This document shows positions 38,445 to 46,842 of a stretch of DNA of 64,000 nt, piece by piece. Numbering within the stretch: the first letter of the stretch is position 1; the number at the start of each line of letters is the position of its first letter. Under the pieces are notes generated by a model, which saw only the letters and a program-made list of their open reading frames with translations, was not told the origin of the DNA and searched no databases. The DNA comes from JADKIH01 sp031385005. Its GTDB lineage: Bacteria; Bacteroidota; Bacteroidia; AKYH767-A; 2013-40CM-41-45. A program made the translations under genes and the position numbers. The DNA lies in the NCBI GenBank assembly GCA_031385005.1, contig JANNBB010000026.1:124001-188000 (forward strand). The letters run 5' to 3'.

Positions 38445-39122
38445 CTAAACCCTATTATAATAAAGCTGTCTGATAGTTGCTAAGTGCGAAAACAAAACCA
38501 AAGGTACAATAAAACCGGGGAGCCAATTGAAAGGGAAATAAAGCACTGCCATGTTAGCCTGATCGAATGCAAATTGCTGAAATGGAAATGGTGCAGATAA
38601 AATTCCATTTATCACAATATTAAACAGCAGAACTAAACAAATGCCATTCCAGAAAATCAGGAACTTTTTACTCAAACTTTTTCGGATAAAACCCAGATAA
38701 AAAACAATTGGCGCAGAAATTCCGGATAAAATATCCAAATTTCTCCCCGAGAAAGTCATGAGTTCAGGTACTGCTCTGTTTATATACAGCCAATAAAGTA
38801 CCACTTCAACGGGAATTCTTATTGTGTGCAAAATCGTAAGGGTTTTGATGTCGAGACTATCAATGAACTCAAGTCCTCTTGCATTGTTAAAAAGAAAAAT
38901 AATCAGCAGTAAAGGCGGCAGAACCAAAAGTAAAAATCGCGGTGGCATTGTATCAGTGATAGTATAAAAGCCGGCAAGACCAAGTCCTGCTTGAAAAATA
39001 AGCCAACTGATTAAAATAACCCCTGTATTCCTCGACTGAACTGTAGCTTTGTAAAAAATGTAACCGGAAAGAATAGTTGTTAATCCGAATACAATTCCAA
39101 TATAGACAGGTAAATTATCCAT
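38445..39122 (-). CDS. Polytopic membrane protein of unknown function
   Basis: 225 residues with about seven hydrophobic helices evenly spread (near 5-25, 33-53, 63-80, 100-118, 130-147, 155-178 and 195-215). No catalytic motif recognised. Sequences of this length and topology are frequent as unnamed proteins in Bacteroidota. Its ATG is 31 bases after the stop of the lipoprotein gene at 39154-39486, same strand, so the two may be co-transcribed. Confidence 0.7.
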   Translation of the reverse strand: MDNLPVYIGIVFGLTTILSGYIFYKATVQSRNTGVILISWLIFQAGLGLAGFYTITDTMPPRFLLLVLPPLLLIIFLFNNARGLEFIDSLDIKTLTILHTIRIPVEVVLYWLYINRAVPELMTFSGRNLDILSGISAPIVFYLGFIRKSLSKKFLIFWNGICLVLLFNIVINGILSAPFPFQQFAFDQANMAVLYFPFNWLPGFIVPLVLFSHLATIRQLYYNRV

Positions 39123-39153
39123 GGATCAGGGAAAAGATATTTTGAATCTTAAG

Positions 39154-39486
39154 TTATTTCTTCCAGACTATTTTTACAAACACTGCACTTGAAAATTCCG
39201 CACCATTAATTTTAGTATTTCCGATTATTCCGCCCAAATGACCGATGGTTTTGCAATCCGCATTTATTACGGCCGAAGTCATATCTGCTCCACAAGTTCC
39301 CGGCTCAAATACATAAACGGTTTTGGATTGAAAATTATATTCCTTTACAGTTGCATCCTTACAAGTGGCACTTTTACTATAATCTGCAATTTTATCGTTT
39401 ATGCATGCCGGAGTTTCAGAAATAGATTTGGAACAACTCATGAATAAGCCCATAGAAATAATTGAAAATAATTTAATGACATTCAT
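39154..39486 (-). CDS. Small cysteine-rich lipoprotein (DUF6970-like)
   Basis: 110 residues. Lipobox FMSC with C18. The mature part has a conserved-looking core: ACINDKIADY, a CKDATVKEYNFQSKTVYVF segment, PGTCGADM, ADCKTIGHLGGIIGNTKING and a C-terminal AVFVKIVWKK strand. From memory this resembles the DUF6970 family of Bacteroidota lipoproteins, where paired cysteines probably form disulfides. Function unknown; envelope location inferred from the signal. Confidence 0.75.
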   Translation of the reverse strand: MNVIKLFSIISMGLFMSCSKSISETPACINDKIADYSKSATCKDATVKEYNFQSKTVYVFEPGTCGADMTSAVINADCKTIGHLGGIIGNTKINGAEFSSAVFVKIVWKK

Positions 39487-39703
39487 TTTTCAGTATTTGC
39501 TTAAAATTAATAAAATACGATTATTGACCAAATTGATTTTCTGATTTTCTTGAAACGATTAATCTCAACGTGCATGAAAATGTTGGCTGTGTCCTGTAAT
39601 GACCATACTTTATATCCCATTCTCCATTTTCTAAATCATCCCGGAGCGTTTTTACATATTCCTCCTCTAAACCATCCGCGAAATGAATTCCCATGTGAAT
39701 TTA

Positions 39704-40765
39704 TTAAAAGTTATCTAATTTACTTGAAAATATTTTTTCAAAATCAGAATAATAATTAGAGTGATTAAACGAGTTGATAGAATTACGCGCATTTACAGAG
39801 AATATTAAGTAATCTTCATTACTCATGGCGTAAAACTGATTCAGCTTATTGAAATAATCTATTTCATCCGAACAATAATATCCATTAAATCCATCGACAA
39901 TAACAGAATTATTTTCCGGCAAATTGGAGCTTAAAACAGGAATTCCATTGTTTAAATACTGCTTGGCCTTTATTCCTGATTTTGATAACTGTAATTCATC
40001 ATTGGTTAAAGTAGCTATTCCAATGTCGAAATCCAATATCCTGTTTTGAATACCTCTTTCATCATTCCAATCAATAACCATTGGTAGCTCAATTTTAATA
40101 TTTTTATTTTCTTCAAAGTATTGAAGAATAAATTTTTTATCCGATAAATCATAAACTCCTAAAATTTTCAAATTAAAATTGAATGTAAGTTTCTTTAAAG
40201 CCGGAAATACAAATTCAATCATGCTTTTCTTTTGGTCACCGCCGAAACCGCCAATCCATCCGACTGTAAAAATCGAGTTTTTATTTTTCTTAGATAAACT
40301 TAAATCCATTACAGGCGAAGTTGTATGAAAAATATGCTGATTGTATTTTTTTAAATGAGACTCAATCAGCTTGCTACCTGCTGATATTTTTTCACAGTGC
40401 CCGGCAAAATAGTAGATTGTTTTGGGATCAGATTCCAAATAATCAGCATCGTCCAGATCATATACAGAATTCTTACTTCTAACAAGAACGAGCAACTTCA
40501 ACAAGTTCGCATAAATAAAATTTGAACTTACTCGCTGAACGATTATTAATGAATTTCGCCGCCGAAAAAATAAAGCCGAAAAATAGGATTTCAGAAAAAA
40601 TAAAATAAGTTTAGGAGAATAACCCGGAATTACCAGATAACTTTCCACGCCTTTGTACTTCTTAAAATAATCAAGTGGATATTTCGCTCTATATCTGACG
40701 CTCGGAGAATCTGTATTATAAAATGAAAACCAGTAAATGAATTCCAATCTTTTATTCGTTTTCAT
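39704..40765 (-). CDS. Glycosyltransferase, GT-B fold (group 1-like)
   Basis: 353 residues. The N-terminal half has Rossmann-like strands (IIVQRVSS, SVYDLDDADYLE), the DLDDAD segment being typical of a Bacteroidota GT family. The C-terminal half has the donor-binding pattern FTVGWIGGFGGDQK, FDIGIATLTNDELQLSKSGI and KAKQYLNNGIPVLSSNLPEN. It probably transfers a nucleotide-activated sugar in surface polysaccharide synthesis, but no other polysaccharide genes are nearby. It is the last gene of a minus-strand series with the small membrane protein 17 bases upstream. Confidence 0.82.
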   Translation of the reverse strand: MKTNKRLEFIYWFSFYNTDSPSVRYRAKYPLDYFKKYKGVESYLVIPGYSPKLILFFLKSYFSALFFRRRNSLIIVQRVSSNFIYANLLKLLVLVRSKNSVYDLDDADYLESDPKTIYYFAGHCEKISAGSKLIESHLKKYNQHIFHTTSPVMDLSLSKKNKNSIFTVGWIGGFGGDQKKSMIEFVFPALKKLTFNFNLKILGVYDLSDKKFILQYFEENKNIKIELPMVIDWNDERGIQNRILDFDIGIATLTNDELQLSKSGIKAKQYLNNGIPVLSSNLPENNSVIVDGFNGYYCSDEIDYFNKLNQFYAMSNEDYLIFSVNARNSINSFNHSNYYSDFEKIFSSKLDNF

Positions 40766-40782
40766 TAAAAGTCAGATGTAAT

Positions 40783-41076
40783 TTACGTGTTTCGTTCAGT
40801 ACCATTTTTAGTCAAAATTTTATAGACGAATAAAACAACCATTGTAGAAAATACTAAGTTAGTAAGTACAATTGCCCAAGACGATTCATATACATTTATT
40901 CCGATTTTTAAATAGTAAAATAGTCCGGAAACAAGAGCGACAGGCGCTTCAATTAAAGATGTAAGCGCACGGATTGGCTTGGGCAAAGACTCGTGAACAT
41001 AATAAAAACAGTCAAGGAAAATTGACAATAAAACAATTGTCAAAATAATCTTAATTTGTCTCTTTGAATTAGTCAC
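40783..41076 (-). CDS. Small membrane protein of unknown function
   Basis: 97 residues with two or three hydrophobic segments (about 8-27, 43-57 and 66-86) and a polar C terminus. No family recognised. It lies between the DUF1801 gene (12-base gap) and the glycosyltransferase gene (17-base gap) on the same strand, suggesting one transcript. Confidence 0.6.
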   Translation of the reverse strand: MTNSKRQIKIILTIVLLSIFLDCFYYVHESLPKPIRALTSLIEAPVALVSGLFYYLKIGINVYESSWAIVLTNLVFSTMVVLFVYKILTKNGTERNT

Positions 41077-41088
41077 ATGAATAAATTG

Positions 41089-41517
41089 CTATTTGTTTTT
41101 ACTGAGCGAAGAAACAATGATTCCCTTTAAAACTTTCAAGTCGATTTCCTCCAGCATATTAATGTAAAGGCAACCCACACCTGTCTTGTGTTTCCCGAGC
41201 TTTTTTAAGGTATCGGCATGTTCCTGAATACCAACGCTCACATATAAAGAAAGATTTGCTTTACGCGGAGAGAAGCCTATCCGAAGCCAATCTACTTCCC
41301 TGCCTGTAGTTGGACTCTTATACCGCTTAATTCCAAAACCTACAATAGAACTGCTCCATAATACCGGCTCCTCTCCGGATGCCTTTTTCATCATTTCCAA
41401 AAGCATGAAACAATCTTTACGCTTTTGTTCATCAGGAACCTTATTGATAAAATCATCAACACTTGCAGTAGTGGGCTTGGTCTTTATGACAGCTAATTTT
41501 GATTTCTTTTCAGCCAT
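41089..41517 (-). CDS. DUF1801 domain protein
   Basis: 142 residues. After a basic N-terminal stretch comes a DUF1801 domain: VDDFINKVPDEQKRKDCFML, EEPVLWSSSIVGFGIKRYKS, DWLRIGFSPRKANLSLYV, and GVGCLYINMLEEIDLKVLKG. This belongs to the longer subfamily (about 140 residues), different from the YdhG-like protein at 37875. Cytosolic; function unproven. Encoded 54 bases after the VOC gene in the same direction. Confidence 0.88.
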   Translation of the reverse strand: MAEKKSKLAVIKTKPTTASVDDFINKVPDEQKRKDCFMLLEMMKKASGEEPVLWSSSIVGFGIKRYKSPTTGREVDWLRIGFSPRKANLSLYVSVGIQEHADTLKKLGKHKTGVGCLYINMLEEIDLKVLKGIIVSSLSKNK

Positions 41518-41571
41518 TTGAAATTAATTTAATTTTAATATTAACCCGTATGAAAATGATTATTACGATTA

Positions 41572-42099
41572 TTATTTAGTTGTTTGGGCACCCATCTGTA
41601 TTCCCATCTTTTCATATTCAATATCATTCGGCTCCCATAACTCAAGTTTGTTTCCTTCCACATCGAGGATATGAACAAACTTACCATATTCTACTTCCTG
41701 AATCGTATCTAAAACTGTTACTCCGTTTTTTTTCAATTCCTCAAGCAAAGCTACCAGATTTTCCACTCTGAAATTTATCATGAAGTCCTTTGTAGATGGT
41801 TCAAAATATTTTGTTTTTTCATTAAACGGACTCCATTGTGAAAATCCTTTTTTAGTACTGTCCGCTCCTTGCCACCATTCAAAAACAGCCCCATATTGGT
41901 TTGTATTTAATCCAAGATTTTTTTGATACCAATCCCTCACCTTGGCCGGCTCTTTACATTTAAAAAAGATTCCTCCAATGCCGGTGACTTTCTTCATTTT
42001 TACAGTCTCGCCGGTTTGCTTAGAAATAATCGTCTTCAACCCAAATCCAAAACAGAACGATGTTAGAAGACCTAAAATAATTAAGATTGTTTTTTTCAT
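41572..42099 (-). CDS. VOC family (glyoxalase/bleomycin-resistance fold) protein with N-terminal signal or anchor
   Basis: 175 residues. Residues 4-23 form a hydrophobic segment, then a VOC domain: GGIFFKCKEPAKVRDWYQKN with the usual FxxxWYxxxLG start, a central FSQWSPFNEKTKYF, and the final strand GKFVHILDVEGNKLELWEPN with the expected E-x-W-E-P ending. VOC proteins use a divalent metal for isomerisation, dioxygenation or drug binding; the substrate is unclear. The export signal is unusual for VOC proteins, which are mostly cytosolic. It precedes the DUF1801, membrane protein and glycosyltransferase genes. Confidence 0.85.
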   Translation of the reverse strand: MKKTILIILGLLTSFCFGFGLKTIISKQTGETVKMKKVTGIGGIFFKCKEPAKVRDWYQKNLGLNTNQYGAVFEWWQGADSTKKGFSQWSPFNEKTKYFEPSTKDFMINFRVENLVALLEELKKNGVTVLDTIQEVEYGKFVHILDVEGNKLELWEPNDIEYEKMGIQMGAQTTK

Positions 42100-42163
42100 G
42101 TTGATTGAGAGTTTAATGTGCGTGTAAAATTAAGTGACTAATATAATAATTTATCATCACCCG

Positions 42164-42182
42164 CCCTTCGACAGGCTCAGGG
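42164..42182. repeat. Dispersed repeat core CCTTCGACAGGCTCAGG
   Basis: Read on the minus strand in the local frame it encodes SPEPVEG, a peptide often seen where this Bacteroidota repeat interrupts ORFs. The core is close to CTTCGGCAAGCTCAG at 61939-61953 and 62279-62293. It borders the 12-bp array at 42186. Confidence 0.75.
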
Positions 42183-42185
42183 CTC

Positions 42186-42329
42186 GCTAATAAACCAGCT
42201 ATTAAGCTCGCTAATAAACCAGCTATTAAGCTAGCTAATAAACTAGCTAATAAACTAGCTAATAAACCAGCTATTAAGCTAGCTAATAAACTAGCTAATA
42301 AGCTCAATAATAAGCTCGCTAAAAAATTA
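42186..42329. repeat. 12-bp tandem repeat, 12 units
   Basis: Twelve contiguous units of GCTAATAAACCA / GCTATTAAGCTA type, with changes at a few fixed positions; the last two units are degenerate (AATAATAAGCTC, GCTAAAAAATTA). The 12-base period keeps the minus-strand frame open and gives LLAS/LIAG repeats. There are no spacers between units, so it is not CRISPR. Confidence 0.9.
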
Positions 42330-42551
42330 TACAAATTATCAATTTCATCGGTACGAATATAAACCTGACCGTAATTTTCATTCGGTTCTAGCTCCTTAAA
42401 TTCAAAAAAGTGAATCTGGATATTGTCCTTTTGTACCATAAGATAACCATCATTATCCTTATTTCCAAATTTTACAATGAAGTAATTCAAAATTTGAATA
42501 TACTCAAACATAAAAAAAAATAAATGTAATTTGAGTCAATTCTAAAAAAAA

Positions 42552-43199
42552 TTAAAACGTAATCTCTCCTCTTTCAATTTGCAAGACCACGTTTTCAATA
42601 GCTTTGTCTTTGCCGGTGGGATCGTATTCTTCTTTGAGGTCGTGATTAAAAAGTTTGGCTACGCTTTGTGAGAAAAAGGCGTTGAGGGAGCCTTTCATTT
42701 GTTTGATGAGATCGAAAGTGGTATTGCCGGTTTCTCTGTCGATGAGTTTGATGAGCACATTGCCTTGGTTGATAGAAAGTTTTTTTATTTGATCTTCGAA
42801 GTCCTTACGCACTTGCTCTTCTACCTGTTTTTTATATTTTCTTTTTTCCCTATCCGAGCTCATGGTCTGCATGCGCCTGTTCATCTCATTCAGCTTCACC
42901 GCTGCGAGACGCGCATAAGGATACACTTTAATCACATTGAAACGAAGACGGTAATATTCCTTCAGGTTTTTCAGATAATCGGGATTGCCGTAATCGACTA
43001 CGTTTACTATCGGCAAATTAACGACAGGAATGGTATCCGTACCTTCAATGATAAAGGGAAGTCGAACTCCTTCTTTCGTCTGTAAGGGTTCTTGAGCAAA
43101 AAGTGAGCAAGTTGGTGTATGCAATAAAAAAAGTGAGAAAGCGAGGCAAACTAAAAAACAGCTTTTACTTTTATGTGGGAAGATTTTCTTGTTTGTCAT
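42552..43199 (-). CDS. DUF4294 domain protein, exported
   Basis: 215 residues. Signal peptide (hydrophobic 14-33, cut near SLFAQ). DUF4294 core: RLPFIIEGTDTIPVVNLPIV, YGNPDYLKNLKEYYRLRFNV, KVYPYARLAAVKLNEMNRRM, then a basic coiled segment and LSINQGNVLIKLIDRETGNT. This is a Bacteroidota-specific family of unknown function, predicted periplasmic. It starts 4 bases after the biotin carboxylase stop on the same strand, so the two genes are translationally close and very likely one transcript. Confidence 0.9.
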   Translation of the reverse strand: MTNKKIFPHKSKSCFLVCLAFSLFLLHTPTCSLFAQEPLQTKEGVRLPFIIEGTDTIPVVNLPIVNVVDYGNPDYLKNLKEYYRLRFNVIKVYPYARLAAVKLNEMNRRMQTMSSDREKRKYKKQVEEQVRKDFEDQIKKLSINQGNVLIKLIDRETGNTTFDLIKQMKGSLNAFFSQSVAKLFNHDLKEEYDPTGKDKAIENVVLQIERGEITF

Positions 43200-43203
43200 T
43201 CAT

Positions 43204-44694
43204 CTATTCCTGCGAGAGTCTATTATGTTTCCAATTAGAAACATTTTTTATCACCGGATTATTTTGATTGTTTACATTTTTCATTCCATGTATTGCTTTT
43301 ACGGCAAGAATGGCTGCTATTTTCATCTCTTCTTCAGAAAAAGCGTTATTTTCTCCGGGTTTAAAATATTTCTGGACAAAATGGGTATCAAATTTCCCGC
43401 TTACAAATGCATCGTGCCCCATTACGAAACGGCAAAAACCGAGGGTGGTGGTAACACCGCTGATCCGGTAGTCGTCGATGGCTCGTTTCATTCGCTCAAT
43501 CGCTTCCTTACGATCTTTACCATAGGTAATCAATTTGGCAATCATGGGATCGTAATAGATTGGAATATCCATTCCTTCTTCATAAGCATCGTCCACACGC
43601 ACTCCGGGTCCCTGAGGAATTACATAGGTACTCAGTTTTCCGATATCAGGAAGAAAATTATTTTCCGGATCTTCCGCATAAACGCGCGCTTCAATGGAAT
43701 GTCCATTTATCGATAAATCACTTTGCTGAAAATTGAGCTTCTCCCCTCTTGCAATACGAATCTGTTCTTTAACCAGGTCAAGTCCTGTGATGTATTCGGT
43801 CACAGGATGCTCTACTTGCAAACGGGTGTTCATTTCCAGAAAATAGAAATTCAGTTTTTCGTCGAGTAAAAACTCAACAGTGCCTGCACTGCGATAACCG
43901 ACAGCCTTGGCAATCGTCACGGCGCATTGTCCCATTTCATTTCTAAGTTCCGGAGTCAGCACCGATGATGGCGCTTCTTCAATTACCTTTTGGTGACGAC
44001 GCTGTACGCTGCACTCCCGTTCAAAGAGGTGAACCATGTTGCCATGATTATCACCCAAAACTTGTATTTCGATGTGTCGCGGTGAGGAGACATAGCGCTC
44101 AATAAATACGGCACCGTCGCCAAAAGAGGATTTCGCTTCACTCACAGCCAATTTCATCTGCTCAATGAATTCATCATCGGAATGAACAATGCGCATGCCT
44201 TTCCCGCCCCCTCCTGCAGAAGCTTTTATAAGTATAGGAAAGCCAATCTTGATTGCTATTTTTCTGGCTTCTTCGACGTCGTCAATTGCCTTTGCTGTTC
44301 CGGGAACGAGGGGAACATGGTGTTTTTCTGCCGTTTCTTTCGCTGCAATTTTACTCCCAACTCTTCTCATAGAGTCGCCGGTCGGTCCAATGAATATAAT
44401 TCCTGCAGAAGCTACCTGATCGGCAAAATTCGCATTCTCAGAAAGAAAGCCATAGCCGGGATGGATAGCATCTGCTCCACTATTTTTTGCCGCTGCAATT
44501 ATTTTTTCTGAAACCAGATAGCTTTGTGATGATGCCGCCGGGCCTATGCAGATAGCTTCATCTGCATATCGAACATGCAAGGCATTACGATCGGCATCGG
44601 AATAAACAGCCACCGTTTTGATTCCCATTTCACGTGCTGAACGCATTACACGAATGGCGATTTCACCCCGGTTGGCAATGAGGATTTTATTCAT
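43204..44694 (-). CDS. accC: Biotin carboxylase subunit of acetyl-CoA/acyl-CoA carboxylase
   Basis: 496 residues. N-terminal domain KILIANRGEIAIRVMRSARE; ATP-grasp glycine loop GGGGKGMR (161-168); catalytic block RECSVQRRHQK (226-236); EMNTRLQVEHPVTE (287-300); and a C-terminal carboxylase domain with NGHSIEARVYAEDP. It carboxylates the biotin carried by a separate BCCP. At 496 residues it is longer than E. coli AccC (449), and there is no accB nearby, so it may serve an acyl-CoA (propionyl-CoA) carboxylase rather than fatty-acid synthesis. A TACCTTCG box lies only 4 bases ahead of the ATG, although sucC is just 42 bases upstream. Confidence 0.93.
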   Translation of the reverse strand: MNKILIANRGEIAIRVMRSAREMGIKTVAVYSDADRNALHVRYADEAICIGPAASSQSYLVSEKIIAAAKNSGADAIHPGYGFLSENANFADQVASAGIIFIGPTGDSMRRVGSKIAAKETAEKHHVPLVPGTAKAIDDVEEARKIAIKIGFPILIKASAGGGGKGMRIVHSDDEFIEQMKLAVSEAKSSFGDGAVFIERYVSSPRHIEIQVLGDNHGNMVHLFERECSVQRRHQKVIEEAPSSVLTPELRNEMGQCAVTIAKAVGYRSAGTVEFLLDEKLNFYFLEMNTRLQVEHPVTEYITGLDLVKEQIRIARGEKLNFQQSDLSINGHSIEARVYAEDPENNFLPDIGKLSTYVIPQGPGVRVDDAYEEGMDIPIYYDPMIAKLITYGKDRKEAIERMKRAIDDYRISGVTTTLGFCRFVMGHDAFVSGKFDTHFVQKYFKPGENNAFSEEEMKIAAILAVKAIHGMKNVNNQNNPVIKNVSNWKHNRLSQE

Positions 44695-44736
44695 CAGGCG
44701 AAGGTAGGAAAGGTTTTTGTTTAACTATTCAGCTAA

Positions 44737-45927
44737 TTAAGAAAGAACCTGCTTTACCAGATCTGCAGCTTCCTTGAGCTCGATGGCCGAAAAAACTTTT
44801 AGTCCGCTTTCGTCGATGATTTTTTTGGCTTCTACGGAATTTGTTCCTTGTAGCCTGACGATAATCGGAATGGGAATGGAACCGATATTTTTATAAGCAT
44901 CAACAATTCCTTGCGCTACTCTGTCGCAACGAACGATACCGCCGAAAATGTTAACTAAGATCGCTTTTACGTTCGGGTCCTTTAGAATGATTCGGAAGGC
45001 TTGTTCTACTCTTGCGGCATTAGCTGTTCCTCCTACATCAAGGAAATTCGCCGGCTCTCCTCCTGCTAGTTTGATGATGTCCATTGTTGCCATGGCGAGT
45101 CCTGCTCCGTTGACCATGCAACCGACGTTGCCGTCTAATTTTACATAGTTTAGATTGTGCTCACCTGCTTCTACCTCTGTTGGGTCTTCTTCTAAAACAT
45201 CACGCATCGCTAAATAATCGGGGTGACGAAACAATCCATTTTCATCGAAATTTACTTTTGCATCAACAGCTATAATTTTATCGTCAGATGTTTTTAAAAC
45301 AGGATTAATTTCAAATAAGGATGCATCGATAGAATCATAAGCTTTGTACAGGGATGTTACAAAGCGTATCATCTGCTTAAATGATTCACCGCTAAGTCCC
45401 AGGTTAAAAGCGATCTTCCTTGCCTGAAATCCCTGAAGACCAGTTGCAGGATCTATTTCTTCTTTAAATATCAGATGTGGAGTGGTTTCGGCTACATGCT
45501 CGATATCCATTCCTCCTTCTGTTGAATACATGATGATGTTTTTACCGGTCTGACGATTCAATAAAACACTCATGTAAAATTCTTTTGTAGGAGATGCTCC
45601 GGGATAATAAACATCCTGAGCAATTAAAACTTTGTTTACTTTTTTTCCCTGAGGTCCGGTTTGCGGTGTAATGAGATTCATCCCGATAATGGCTTCAGCT
45701 CGTTCTTTTACTTCATCCAACGATTTAGCTAATTTCACCCCTCCGCCTTTTCCTCTTCCACCGGCATGAATTTGCGCTTTTACTACCCACCATTGCGTGC
45801 CTGTTTGCTTCGTTAATTCCTTTGCGGCTTCAACTGCCTTCGCTGGAGTTTCTGCGATAATACCTTCCTGGATGCCTACTCCAAAAGATTTTAAGATGGA
45901 TTTGCCCTGATATTCGTGGATGTTCAT
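44737..45927 (-). CDS. sucC: Succinate-CoA ligase, beta subunit
   Basis: 396 residues. ATP-grasp N terminus MNIHEYQGKSILKSFGV, nucleotide-binding AQIHAGGRGKGGGVK (51-65), LFEINPVLKT, and the C-terminal ligase domain with NFLDVGGTANAARVEQAFRI and VNIFGGIVRCDRVAQGIVDA. With SucD it interconverts succinyl-CoA and succinate in the TCA cycle with nucleotide triphosphate formation. sucD is not adjacent but lies at 59314-60198. A TATTTTTG box on the minus strand (46014-46007) is a plausible -7 element about 80 bases before the ATG. Confidence 0.97.
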   Translation of the reverse strand: MNIHEYQGKSILKSFGVGIQEGIIAETPAKAVEAAKELTKQTGTQWWVVKAQIHAGGRGKGGGVKLAKSLDEVKERAEAIIGMNLITPQTGPQGKKVNKVLIAQDVYYPGASPTKEFYMSVLLNRQTGKNIIMYSTEGGMDIEHVAETTPHLIFKEEIDPATGLQGFQARKIAFNLGLSGESFKQMIRFVTSLYKAYDSIDASLFEINPVLKTSDDKIIAVDAKVNFDENGLFRHPDYLAMRDVLEEDPTEVEAGEHNLNYVKLDGNVGCMVNGAGLAMATMDIIKLAGGEPANFLDVGGTANAARVEQAFRIILKDPNVKAILVNIFGGIVRCDRVAQGIVDAYKNIGSIPIPIIVRLQGTNSVEAKKIIDESGLKVFSAIELKEAADLVKQVLS

Positions 45928-46006
45928 AGTTGGTTTGTGAGTGTTGGATTTTCGTGTAATAAATGGAAAAAATCGGTTGGTTTTACTACCGAACTCTCCC
46001 TGCCTG

Positions 46007-46014
46007 CAAAAATA
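46007..46014 (-). promoter_or_regulatory. -7-like box TATTTTTG upstream of sucC
   Basis: Exact TAnnTTTG on the minus strand in the 92-base gap between the DinB and sucC genes. No TTG partner at 17-23 bases. Confidence 0.3.
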
Positions 46015-46019
46015 GAATT

Positions 46020-46553
46020 TTAACCGGAAAATGAACGATCCAGGTAGCGATCTTTTATCACCTGTAAATGATGTTCCTGATGAACGACTATAAAATAAAG
46101 AACGATGCGCGCGCTTATAGTCACACCATTTGCTTTGCTTTTGAAATCCAGCGATTCTTCTGATAAAGTAGAAATCAAACTAATGGTGGAATCTCTAATA
46201 ACATTGAGCTCACGGGCTATATCCGAAAGAAAACGCTTTTGGAAATTAGCATTTTTCACGTAATGGTCCTCATCAAATGCCGCCATTTCAGTTTCGTCAT
46301 TTCTCGCACATCGAAGCACCCGATAACAAAGAATTCGCTCGGTGTCTGCCAGGTGTCCAACTACTTCCTTTAACATCCATTTGCCGGGAGCATATACTTT
46401 TTCTCCGATAACCCGGGGCAGCTCGCTTAACATTTTCTGTGTAGTATGCTGTTGATCTTTTAGCAGGGTAAACAAATCATTTCCCTTCAGGTATTTTAAA
46501 TATGACTGATAATAAGGGTTTAAACTTTCTTTGGATGGAGGTTCGATTATCAT
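46020..46553 (-). CDS. DinB family protein
   Basis: 177 residues forming the four-helix DinB/YfiT fold. The metal-binding histidines are recognisable in WMLKEVVGHLADTERIL (helix 2) and VVHQEHHLQVIKDRYL near the C terminus. Family members include thiol-dependent S-transferases (bacillithiol or similar) and damage-inducible proteins of unknown activity. Cytosolic. The gene lies upstream of sucC in the same direction, 92 bases away, but a candidate promoter between them suggests separate transcription. Confidence 0.88.
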   Translation of the reverse strand: MIIEPPSKESLNPYYQSYLKYLKGNDLFTLLKDQQHTTQKMLSELPRVIGEKVYAPGKWMLKEVVGHLADTERILCYRVLRCARNDETEMAAFDEDHYVKNANFQKRFLSDIARELNVIRDSTISLISTLSEESLDFKSKANGVTISARIVLYFIVVHQEHHLQVIKDRYLDRSFSG

Positions 46554-46804
46554 GTATATTCTAAATTAAACAAAAGCTATATCTAACTGACATTATGCTT
46601 TATATATAAATTATGTAATGCAGAAAGTTTTTAAATTTTTAATATACTTTTTAAAAATCAAATAGGAAATTCAAAGATCAAATATTAAAATCATTCATAC
46701 AACCTCAAATTTCAATAAACCATCTTGTAATTCTGCTGTTGAATGGAAATCACAAAAAATATGACTTTAACATTTAATTAACCGAAAAATACTGAATGAA
46801 ATAC

Positions 46805-46812
46805 TAGGTTTG
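46805..46812 (+). promoter_or_regulatory. -7-like box TAGGTTTG
   Basis: Exact TAnnTTTG match 30 bases before the ATG of the DUF5916 gene, at the end of a 289-base gene-free AT-rich stretch. The spacing suits a normal leader; no clear -33 TTG. Confidence 0.4.
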
Positions 46813-46842
46813 CTTATATTATAAGTTAAAATTTTATTCACC

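Larger units (their letters stand above)
42113..42511 (-). pseudogene. Truncated VOC-fold gene disrupted by a 12-bp tandem repeat
   Basis: The frame encodes 132 residues. Residues ~15-64 look like the middle of a bleomycin-resistance-type VOC domain (VKFGNKDNDGYLMVQKDNIQ, then IHFFEFKELEPNENYGQVYI and RTDEIDNLYNF). The first beta-alpha unit is missing, and after residue 64 the domain stops abruptly and becomes LLAS/LIAG repeats encoded by the 12-bp array at 42186-42329, followed by SPEPVEG from the repeat core at 42164-42182. The C-terminal metal-binding strand is absent. Most likely a decayed gene; a translated LLAS-repeat protein is possible but not expected to fold as VOC. Confidence 0.7.

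Noticed and set aside
39550..39759. 69-residue plus-strand frame in the gap before the glycosyltransferase gene
   Set aside because: Overlaps the 3' end of the glycosyltransferase gene; no domain, signal or coupling; His- and Pro-rich chance frame.
42186..42329. CRISPR array
   Set aside because: The units are contiguous 12-mers without spacers, and no cas genes occur. The arrays at 53104 and 62281 were rejected for the same reason.
43189..43716. 175-residue plus-strand frame
   Set aside because: Runs antisense through the end of the well-supported biotin carboxylase gene; composition is what a reverse frame of that gene gives.
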